From Pseudomonadota bacterium (GTDB lineage: Bacteria; BMS3Abin14), in assembly GCA_003229755.1 (NCBI GenBank), contig QIFJ01000152.1, positions 1 to 9,646 on the forward strand: a DNA stretch of 9,646 nucleotides. Reading direction: 5' to 3'. Shown in pieces: positions 1 through 4,644 of this stretch; position 1 is the first letter of the stretch; each line of letters opens with the position of its first letter. Made by a program: the position numbers and the translations under genes. Under the pieces are notes generated by a model that was not told where the DNA came from, searched no databases, and saw only the letters and a program-made list of their open reading frames with translations.

Positions 1-352
1 GTTTTCAAGAGCATCCGCATCTAACAGGAAGATTTGCACTCAAGGGTGGTACTGCACTGAATCTTTTCATTTTCGACATACCAAGGCTCTCAGTCGATAT
101 CGACCTCAACTACATTGAGAATGTGGACAGGATAGATGACCTTGATGCCTGGGCCGAAGAGTTGTGCTCCACCTGCCGTGAGAGATTAACCCTGGTGCTT
201 CCATTCAGTGATGTGATGACGAGATGGAATTTCTTGACTCTCTCAATAATCATGGGGTAATCAAACCGGAGCTGTTGACCGATGACGCTGAATTAATAAC
301 CAGGATATCCTCTCACCCCATGCTGAGGTGGAAGGCGTTAAATGTGAGGAAT
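1..352 (+). pseudogene. AbiEii/AbiGii-type nucleotidyltransferase toxin remnant (5' end outside window, internal deletion, frameshift)
   Basis: The frame starting at base 3 reads into KGGTALNLF and then RLSVDIDLNYI, the nucleotidyltransferase signature of AbiEii/AbiGii toxins (type IV TA systems; the family transfers nucleotides to RNA or protein targets). Directly after it comes DLDAWAEEL..LPFSD, which in this family lies near the C-terminus, so I infer that roughly 150 central codons are missing, with the junction near 115-145. At about 206-220 the homology then changes frame: frame 3 stops at 258-260, while the frame through 224 gives EFLDSLNNHG, PELLTDD and HP.LRWKALNVR, the usual family C-terminus. 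No native stop follows; the shifted frame runs through tandem repeats to a stop at 485-487. The catalytic DxD is present (VDIDL), but the gene cannot make a normal toxin. Any cognate AbiEi antitoxin would lie left of the window. The family call is firm; the deletion size is recalled from the family, not aligned. Confidence 0.8.
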
Positions 353-392
353 AGCCAGCCTTCGGCTCGAGTCCCAGGACCCAAGTGTATTG

Positions 393-434
393 GTCCAAGG
401 CCCAACGTCCAATGTCCAAGGTCCAAGGTCCAAC
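393..434. repeat. Tandem heptamer array, six GTCCAAN-type units
   Basis: Six consecutive 7-base units begin at 393, 400, 407, 414, 421 and 428. Each is a variant of GTCCAAN; the second reads GCCCAAC. Degenerate related units can be seen back to about 371. The array lies directly after the decayed AbiEii C-terminus, whose shifted frame reads through it as low-complexity peptide, so it is unlikely to be coding. No function is evident. Confidence 0.75.
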
Positions 435-443
435 GTTATCGTG

Positions 444-486
444 ATTCACCCTCTCCTAACCTCTCCCCTCGAGGGAGAGGGATTTA
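444..486. repeat. CTCGAG-centred palindromic repeat, short variant (copy A)
   Basis: A C/T-rich left part (TTCACCCTCTCCTAACC) leads into a near-perfect palindrome, CTCTCCCCTCGAGGGAGAG, followed by GGATTTA. The same layout recurs at 546-657, 3296-3367 and 9109-9140, making this an intact copy of a dispersed palindromic repeat family. It would form a strong hairpin in RNA or single-stranded DNA. It is not followed by a T-run, so there is no reason to call it an intrinsic terminator. Confidence 0.75.
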
Positions 487-490
487 GAGG

Positions 491-540
491 AGAAGATTGC
501 CGCGTCGCTCCGCCTTTTGCGACGCTCCTCGCAATGACAG
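491..540. repeat. Small hairpin repeat between palindrome copies
   Basis: GCGTCGC (502-508) and GCGACGC (519-525) are perfect 7-base inverted arms around a 10-base loop. They are flanked by AGATTGCC and CTCGCAATGACAGG. This looks like the common dispersed non-coding repeat type of the form 'GATTGCC...GCAATGACAG', recalled from other bacterial genomes and not checked here. It separates palindrome copies A and B. Confidence 0.55.
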
Positions 541-545
541 GGAAC

Positions 546-657
546 TCACCCTCTCCTAACCTCTCCCATCATCAGTCTTCGCTAAAGCTTCCGTCTTCGC
601 TTATTCAGCTTCGACGTGACAAGCCGACCTGACAAGAGGGAGGGGAGAGGGATAAAC
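546..657. repeat. CTCGAG-type palindromic repeat with a loop insertion (copy B)
   Basis: The left arm TCACCCTCTCCTAACCTCTC starts at 546, and the right arm GAGGGAGGGGAGAGGGATAAA ends near 656. In place of the central CTCGAG there are about 67 bases (568-634) rich in CTTCG motifs: GTCTTCGCT occurs at 575 and again at 593, and GACGTGACAAG follows. The 3222-3377 copy is interrupted at the same place by a shorter but similar CTTCG/CAAG-rich sequence, which suggests a small secondary element nested in the loop. From 658 to about 835 I see no gene or convincing structure, only AT-rich DNA with isolated TATAAT strings (722-727 and 754-759) lacking good -35 partners. Confidence 0.65.
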
Positions 658-835
658 ACTCTTTCAGTGAAGACACCTACCTTCAACTCTTCAGCAAACG
701 GACTAAGTATAAAGAATAGGCTATAATTCACAAGATCGGTGGACTATTACTCATATAATATAAAAAGGGCTTTTGATGATTTGGGCCGTAGAGCGCAACT
801 ATCACACTAGCGCTATAAGCACTAAATATTAGCAC

Positions 836-864
836 TTGAAACTCTAGCAATTAGAGTTTATAGT
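836..864 (+). promoter_or_regulatory. Sigma70-like promoter with an operator-like inverted repeat in its spacer
   Basis: TTGAAA (836-841), a 17-base spacer and TATAGT (859-864) each match 5 of 6 bases of the sigma70 consensus at the ideal distance. The spacer is almost filled by a perfect 8-base inverted repeat: AAACTCTA (839-846), loop GCAAT, TAGAGTTT (852-859). A protein bound there would block RNA polymerase, as is usual for TA autoregulation. Transcription would start about 7 bases after the -10 box, at 871-872, which is the ATG of the next gene. That gene has no Shine-Dalgarno sequence, so a leaderless mRNA is implied. Just upstream, AGCACT occurs twice (818-823 and 831-836) as a possible extra half-site. 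Confidence 0.65.
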
Positions 865-871
865 TCTGAAC

Positions 872-1477
872 ATGAAACTAATTGCACCTTCACAAATCGA
901 CGAGATTCTCCATGCATTGAATAGCCAAATCGCTGTTGCCGGTGGTGAATCAGTTTCGCTCATTGTTATCGGTGGAGCGGCGTTAGCTGCGATGGGCCTT
1001 GTTCTCCGAACGACAGAAGATGTGGATGTCCTCGGTGAAATTGTTCTGTCTGATCAAAAACCTCATATAAAAGAGATCTTAAGGTTCCCGGATTGGCTCA
1101 TTGAAGCGGCAGAAAAAGTTAAACGTGATTTTGATTTGCCGGAAAATTGGCTAAACTATAAACCATCATCATATTTCAAGGGCGGCCTGCCAAAGGGATT
1201 TCAAGATCGCTTGGTTGAGAAAGAATATGGTCATCATTTAACGATATTTTTCATCGACCGCGTGGACCAAATTCATTTCAAATTGTATGCGGCTGTTGAT
1301 GTGGGCCAATACGATCCCAGGCACCTACAGGACCTGATAGCTTTGAAATCGACGGATGATGAAATGTTAACTGCATCCCTGTGGGTTAAGGAAAGGGATT
1401 CCTCTGAAGGATTTCGTAAAACCTTACAGAGATTGCTGATGGAGCAAGGTTATGAAGATGTCGCCGATAAAATTTAG
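872..1477 (+). CDS. DUF6036-like nucleotidyltransferase (probable toxin-type component of a two-gene system)
   Basis: This 201-residue cytosolic protein has the minimal nucleotidyltransferase signature: IGGAALAAMG (33-42), whose paired glycines hold the nucleotide, followed by RTTEDVDVL (46-54), whose D50 and D52 fit the metal-binding DxD. Near the C-terminus, KLYAAVD (137-143) and HLQDLIALK (151-159) match the 'K-hydrophobic-A ... D-hydrophobic-DL' helices seen in MNT/AbiEii/DUF6036 proteins. I place it in the DUF6036 family, many members of which belong to TA-like pairs; the substrate is unknown. No Shine-Dalgarno sequence precedes the ATG, and the promoter predicts a start at or next to it, so translation is probably leaderless. 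The last 26 bases overlap the next gene, implying coupling. This gene and its partner look clearly more AT-rich than the lipoprotein gene, consistent with acquired DNA. The ORF appears intact. Confidence 0.75.
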   Translation: MKLIAPSQIDEILHALNSQIAVAGGESVSLIVIGGAALAAMGLVLRTTEDVDVLGEIVLSDQKPHIKEILRFPDWLIEAAEKVKRDFDLPENWLNYKPSSYFKGGLPKGFQDRLVEKEYGHHLTIFFIDRVDQIHFKLYAAVDVGQYDPRHLQDLIALKSTDDEMLTASLWVKERDSSEGFRKTLQRLLMEQGYEDVADKI

Positions 1478-2426
1478 GAACGAACTTTTAGATCACTTAT
1501 TGAATCTACATTGGAAACAGTGGTCGGCATTTGGTGTGTCCTCCCACTTGACCCGCAACAGTAATTACATCCTGGATCTCGAGGCCCTTACAGTTTCTAC
1601 AATAGCCCTGGGGTTGAGGGATAAAAGGCTAGCTCATATTACCTTGGAATGGTTACAGGTGAACCGACAATGGCTGAATCTGCATCGGATGAAAAGAATT
1701 GGCAAACTCTTCACCAAATATGAAACCTACAAACAGATGTCATTGCTGGATAGTGATGTAATGGATGTCTATCAGAATTTTCTGAAACCATCGAGTTCAT
1801 TATCAGCGCTCAATAAAGATTACGAGAACTATCCTAGCGACAGTGTCAATGAACACATAAACTTAGTTAGCAACTTTAAGGCCAGGGGAACTGTTGTTGA
1901 TCCGGACATTAACTCTAATTGTCTGCTTCAGCTATTTCTAAGAAGCATTTTCGGTATTGACGCACGCGCGGAAATGTTTTTGTATTTTATTTGTGGGAGA
2001 AGGGGCAACTCAAATTACATCTCGAGCGAGATCCATTTCGCCCAAAGGAACCTTTTAAAGATTTTGAACAATTGGGCCGATGCTGGAATTATTGAGGAGA
2101 ACCTTGAAGTCAGTAGTCCAGATTATGGCCTAAAAAATCATCTCTCGTGGATTCAGGCACTGGGAATCGACAATCCTTCTATATATGTCAATTGGTCCCG
2201 TATTTTTCTTTTCCTGGATAGGTTGGTCTTAGGACTCGAGAACCTTCAATTGCAGAATGACAACTATCTTGCCTCCTCATTTTTCAGGGATCTAGCTCAA
2301 GACATTCGATATGCAGCAAGTGTCACCCAAGTTGATCTGCCACATGAAAAATCGCTGCATGGGCAAGCTTACTTTGAACCGTTCGCTAAGTGTGTTTTAC
2401 AGATAATAGACAAGTTGAGTCAATAA
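1452..2426 (+). CDS. Hypothetical protein with a winged-helix-like segment, partner of the DUF6036 nucleotidyltransferase
   Basis: I do not recognise a named family for the whole 324-residue protein. Residues about 168-218 look like a winged helix-turn-helix: DARAEMFLYFI (helix 1), then SSEIHFAQRNLLKILNNWADAGII, resembling 'EIA..TGYSQRNV...L..L..AG-hydrophobic' in transcriptional antitoxins. The N-terminal 110 residues are helix-rich (DLEALTVSTIALGLRDKRL), and the C-terminal part has FLFLDRLVLGLENL and YLASSFFRDLAQDIR helices. No signal peptide or membrane segment is evident. ATG 1452 (GGAG at 1441-1444, 7-base gap) and ATG 1458 (AAGG at 1446-1449, 8-base gap) are both plausible starts; either overlaps the nucleotidyltransferase, so the two are cotranscribed. 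By position and domain it is probably the antitoxin/repressor of the pair, acting on the inverted repeat at 839-859. The role is inferred; the gene itself is certain. Confidence 0.7.
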   Translation: MKMSPIKFRNELLDHLLNLHWKQWSAFGVSSHLTRNSNYILDLEALTVSTIALGLRDKRLAHITLEWLQVNRQWLNLHRMKRIGKLFTKYETYKQMSLLDSDVMDVYQNFLKPSSSLSALNKDYENYPSDSVNEHINLVSNFKARGTVVDPDINSNCLLQLFLRSIFGIDARAEMFLYFICGRRGNSNYISSEIHFAQRNLLKILNNWADAGIIEENLEVSSPDYGLKNHLSWIQALGIDNPSIYVNWSRIFLFLDRLVLGLENLQLQNDNYLASSFFRDLAQDIRYAASVTQVDLPHEKSLHGQAYFEPFAKCVLQIIDKLSQ

Positions 2427-2505
2427 TTAATCAAGCAACTCTCAAACGCCATTCAAACGCAATGGTCCTCACAATTATATAGTGATGTGGGCTCGAACCG
2501 GCTGG

Positions 2506-2520
2506 CCGGCCTTCGGCCGG
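2506..2520. terminator. GC-rich hairpin between convergent genes (possible bidirectional terminator)
   Basis: CCGGCC (2506-2511), loop TTC, GGCCGG (2515-2520) make a perfect 6-base-pair hairpin in the 115-base gap between two convergent genes, about 80 bases after the 2426 stop and 22 bases beyond the HigA stop. There is no T-tract on either strand, so it is at best a weak intrinsic terminator. Similar CCGG-CTTC-CCGG hairpins occur inside the dispersed repeats at 3248-3262 and 9045-9059, so it may instead be repeat debris. Confidence 0.35.
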
Positions 2521-2541
2521 AATCCATTGTCTATGGCGCAG

Positions 2542-2853
2542 TTATTTGCTGGCAGAAAGAAACTTGACGGAAAGTCGTTTATTGAGAGCATTTGCGATTC
2601 GACTCAGCATGGAAAGGGAATGGCCTTCATAATCAGCATCTTCCAGCCTGCTGATGACTGACTGGGTTGTGCCGATTATTTCGGCGAGTTGTTTTTGTGT
2701 CAATCCGGATTTATTTCTCATCTCATAAATAGCTGCCGCCACTTCGGCATTGACACGTTCTTCCTTTAACGATGCCTGCCGTTTGGTGTCATCTCCAATA
2801 TATCGATCATGAAGAATTTTGACTGCGTCGGTTTTCTTTTTGTCTTTTCCCAT
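2542..2853 (-). CDS. higA: HigA-type XRE-family antitoxin
   Basis: This 103-residue cytosolic DNA-binding protein has an N-terminal DAVKILHDRYIGDD (9-22) and a charged helix KEERVNAEVAAAIYEMR (30-46), both typical of the HigA type paired with Gp49-like HigB. An XRE helix-turn-helix follows at about 50-72 (GLTQKQLAEIIGTTQSVISR), then LEDADYEGHSL (70-80) and a final strand KRLSVKFLSA. The length and motifs look complete. HigA neutralises HigB, an mRNA-cleaving toxin, and represses the operon by binding upstream palindromes, which are intact at 3085-3129. As usual for higBA, the gene follows the toxin gene, here by a 14-base gap, with GAGG about 10 bases before the ATG. Because the toxin is broken, this is now probably an orphan antitoxin that still represses its own promoter. 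Confidence 0.88.
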   Translation of the reverse strand: MGKDKKKTDAVKILHDRYIGDDTKRQASLKEERVNAEVAAAIYEMRNKSGLTQKQLAEIIGTTQSVISRLEDADYEGHSLSMLSRIANALNKRLSVKFLSASK

Positions 2854-2867
2854 AAACTTTATTCCTC

Positions 2868-3060
2868 TTAAATATATTGTGACGGCTCCTCATTGAACAG
2901 ATCTTTCCGATGGATGGCAAGGTCGATCTCCTTTGTCGGGACCGCGCCTTTTTTTGTCAAACCATGAGATATCACTGCCCGTTGATCGTGGAAAAAGTAC
3001 AGGATCCGGTGGTGAACTGCCATCTTTGTCAGCGAATAATATGACTCCTGTTTCAGGCAA
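2868..3060 (-). pseudogene. higB: HigB (Gp49-like/RelE superfamily) toxin, internally deleted and out of frame
   Basis: Reading from a TTG start at 3060-3058 (GGAG at 3070-3067, 6-base gap) gives LPETGVILFADKDGSSP, which matches the usual HigB N-terminus ('MP.TEV.F..DG..P'). The familiar C-terminal half follows in another frame: HHRILYFFHDQRAVISHGL, KKGAVPTKEIDLAIHRKDL and the stop at 2870-2868. The central part (the WL..L helix, the KC...I..L helix and the RDGIYELR strand), about 55-60 codons in intact relatives, is missing, and the halves meet out of frame near 3010-3020. ATG starts at 3093 and 3077 open the two frames separately, but neither restores a whole toxin. The ribonuclease fold should be destroyed. 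HigA and the operator downstream and upstream remain intact, so the toxin was lost selectively. The family call is strong; the deletion size is recalled from the family. Confidence 0.82.
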
Positions 3061-3083
3061 GATGAGCTCCAAACCATACTGCG

Positions 3084-3129
3084 TATATCGCATTATTGCT
3101 ATATGGTGTCAATAGCAATATTGCGATAT
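3084..3129 (-). promoter_or_regulatory. higBA promoter and two-site operator
   Basis: On the plus strand, 3085-3102 and 3112-3129 form an 18-base inverted repeat with a single mismatch, separated by 9 bases. Each arm is itself near-palindromic (GCAATATTGC at 3115-3124 is perfect), so each could hold one HigA dimer. On the minus strand, a consensus TTGACA (3112-3107) lies mostly in the spacer, and GATATA (3089-3084) sits 17 bases downstream within the inner arm; TATACG with a 19-base spacer is an alternative -10. Transcription would start near 3077, leaving a short leader with GGAG before the TTG start at 3060. Bound repressor would cover the -35, the spacer and the -10. The inverted repeat is certain; the boundaries of the -10 are not. 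Confidence 0.72.
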
Positions 3130-3196
3130 TGATTATAGTGCTGCTGTTTTTTGGAGTTGTTCAGTTAACACTAATGATGTGCAAAGGTTGTGCCTT

Positions 3197-3217
3197 CACT
3201 GCGCATCCTGCGCAGTG
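3197..3217. repeat. Perfect 9-base-pair hairpin upstream of the composite repeat
   Basis: CACTGCGCA (3197-3205), loop TCC, TGCGCAGTG (3209-3217) is a perfect inverted repeat. It is followed by a second perfect hairpin, CCACGC-TCAG-GCGTGG (3225-3240), and a third, CCGGG-CTTCA-CCCGG (3248-3262). The flanking genes diverge from this region, so these are not terminators for them. The second and third hairpins belong to the composite repeat starting at 3222. Confidence 0.6.
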
Positions 3218-3221
3218 AGTG

Positions 3222-3377
3222 CTGCCACGCTCAGGCGTGGAGTCTGGCCGGGCTTCACCCGGAGTTTCTAGTTTCGAGTTTCTAGCTACAGGTACTCACC
3301 CCCACCTGACCTCCCCCCTCGGCCGCCTTCGAGTAAAACTTCGTCGCGCCAAGAGGGGGAGGGATTTACGCCCATAC
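3222..3377. repeat. Composite palindromic repeat, interrupted copy (pairs with 9019-9149)
   Basis: The modules in order are a CTGCCA..GTGG hairpin, a CCGGGCTTCACCCGG hairpin, GTTTCTAG-type short repeats, CTAGCTACAGGTA, TCACCCCCACCTGACC, the left palindrome arm CCTCCCCCCTC, an insertion of about 33 bases (GGCCGCCTTCGAGTAAAACT and onward), the right arm GAGGGGGAGGGA, and ACGCCCATAC. The same order without the insertion is at 9019-9149, in the same orientation, so the two copies bracket the lipoprotein and protease genes. The insertion replaces the central CTCGAG and resembles the one in the 546-657 copy. In the rest of the gap between the higBA promoter and the lipoprotein gene (3131-3594) I see no gene, only the repeats and a candidate promoter. 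Confidence 0.75.
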
Positions 3378-3448
3378 CCCGATACTTCGATACGCATATT
3401 AATACGCACTACCACCTGTTATCTGACAACTCTGCCAATCACCTTTCC

Positions 3449-3478
3449 TTGACAGCAAACACATCCCTAAGCTAGACT
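3449..3478 (+). promoter_or_regulatory. Candidate sigma70-like promoter for the lipoprotein gene
   Basis: A consensus TTGACA (3449-3454) is followed after 18 bases by TAGACT (3473-3478), which matches 4 of 6 bases of TATAAT. It would leave a leader of about 110 bases before the ATG at 3595. The leader contains a possible AGGGGGAG/CTCCTT pairing (about 3491-3498 with 3535-3540) and a GTC-CGAAA-GAC mini-hairpin, but I recognise no riboswitch class in it. Confidence 0.45.
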
Positions 3479-3594
3479 TGTTGCCGATTCAGGGGGAGAA
3501 CCTGGATCGTCCGAAAGACAGCTTCTGGTATGTGCTCCTTCGGTTCGAATCCACGTTTTAGAAAATCAAATACTTTACACTTGCGGAGGTTTCC

Positions 3595-4608
3595 ATGAAG
3601 CGTTTGGCCGGTATACTTTCAGCTGTTTTTGTTACTGCTCTCGTTTTCACGGGCTGTGGCGGAGGAGGAGGGGGCGGAAGCTCTACTCCTGCAGACACAA
3701 CGCCTCCCGACATTCTGTACACCATCCCGGTTGCAGATGCCAAATATGTGGATATCAACCAGGAAATAGTTCTCATCTTCTCTGAGGCGATGGATTCGTC
3801 AACGATCAATACAACCAATTACTACATGAGCGGTGGAGCTTTTGGAGCGGTGTCCTATAACCCAACCACCCACATTGCAACTCTGACCCCTTCAAGCTCC
3901 ATGTCGTGGGCCACCACCTACACTGTGACAATTACCGCTGACGTGGCTGACAGCGCGGGCAACACCCTTTCCGGAGGCTACTCCTGGTCCTTCAGATCCG
4001 AACCTGACACCTACGCTCCTATCGTGTCCTCGGTAAATCCCGCCAACGGAGCTACGGGAATATCCACCAACATCACGTCCATTACGGCCACCTTCAACGA
4101 GTCCCTGGCTGGCAGTACTATCACTAACTCAACCTTTACAGTCAGCGGCCTGACGGGCACTGTCAGCTATAACAACTCAACTTATACAGCCACATTCACT
4201 CCATCGAGCCAACTCCTGTATGGCCAGGCCTACACTGCCGCCCTTTCAACAGCAGTCACAGACACAGCCGGCAATCCCCTGGCCTCGACCTACCAGTGGA
4301 CCTTCACATCCGAGGTAGATGTAACCCCGCCCACGGTCACCTTGGTAAACCCGATCAGTGGAGCTGCCGGAGTCGCCAGGGGCGCGACGATAACAGCGGT
4401 CTTCAGCGAGGACATGACGGCTTCCACCATCAATACGACCACCTTTACCGTCAGCGGTATTGCCGGCTCTGTCTCCTACGATGCGCCCTCCAACAAGGCA
4501 ACGTTCACGCCCTCGGGGCTCATGCCCTACAACACCATGCTGAAGGCAACTATAACTACCGGGGCCCAGGACCTTTACGGCAACGCCATTGCGTCGGCCT
4601 ACGTATGA
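3595..4608 (+). CDS. Surface lipoprotein with SbsA-type Ig-like (Big_5) repeats, 5' part of a gene split by an in-frame TGA
   Basis: GGAGG at 3585-3589, 5 bases before the ATG, fixes the start. A lipoprotein signal peptide (KR, then a hydrophobic stretch, VFTGC) puts the lipidated cysteine at residue 21, followed by a flexible Gly7 linker; Gly at +2 favours the outer membrane. Ig-like domains of about 103 residues follow at about 34-137, 138-241 and 243 onward. Each begins TPPxhxxxxP, has an hFSExMxxSTINxxxF core and ends in TAGNxL...YxWxF. The third domain should close with Y-x-W-x-F but reads Y-V-stop-K-F: the Trp codon TGG has become TGA at 4606-4608. The same frame continues without any other stop to 7617 with a fourth Ig-like domain and the blade repeats, so 3595-7617 is one former gene. 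The truncated product would be an exported lipoprotein of 337 residues with an incomplete last domain. A sequencing error is possible. Confidence 0.8.
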   Translation: MKRLAGILSAVFVTALVFTGCGGGGGGGSSTPADTTPPDILYTIPVADAKYVDINQEIVLIFSEAMDSSTINTTNYYMSGGAFGAVSYNPTTHIATLTPSSSMSWATTYTVTITADVADSAGNTLSGGYSWSFRSEPDTYAPIVSSVNPANGATGISTNITSITATFNESLAGSTITNSTFTVSGLTGTVSYNNSTYTATFTPSSQLLYGQAYTAALSTAVTDTAGNPLASTYQWTFTSEVDVTPPTVTLVNPISGAAGVARGATITAVFSEDMTASTINTTTFTVSGIAGSVSYDAPSNKATFTPSGLMPYNTMLKATITTGAQDLYGNAIASAYV

Positions 4609-4644
4609 AAGTTCAGAACGGAGGTAGACACCATTCCCCCCGTC

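Noticed and set aside
2868..3093. Two small separate proteins starting at ATG 3093 and ATG 3077 on the minus strand
   Set aside because: Each contains only half of the HigB homology, and the 3093 ATG lies inside the operator arm. The TTG at 3060 with GGAG is the family-consistent start of one broken gene.
3084..3129. Palindromes at the higBA promoter, and hairpins elsewhere, as part of a CRISPR array
   Set aside because: There is no regular spacing and there are no unique spacers between identical repeats.
3542..3552. GGTTCGAATCC, identical to a typical tRNA T-loop
   Set aside because: The flanking bases do not form a T-stem or an acceptor stem, and no matching D or anticodon arms lie 60-90 bases upstream. 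It is treated as chance, or at most a relic.
3481..3560. A riboswitch in the lipoprotein leader
   Set aside because: Some pairing is possible, but the conserved cores of the c-di-GMP (GEMM), cobalamin, glycine or preQ1 classes are not present as far as I can see.
4606..4608. UGA read as Trp or selenocysteine (recoding)
   Set aside because: Many TGG codons are used in the same gene, other genes here end in TGA, and no SECIS-like hairpin follows. A nonsense mutation or sequencing error is simpler.
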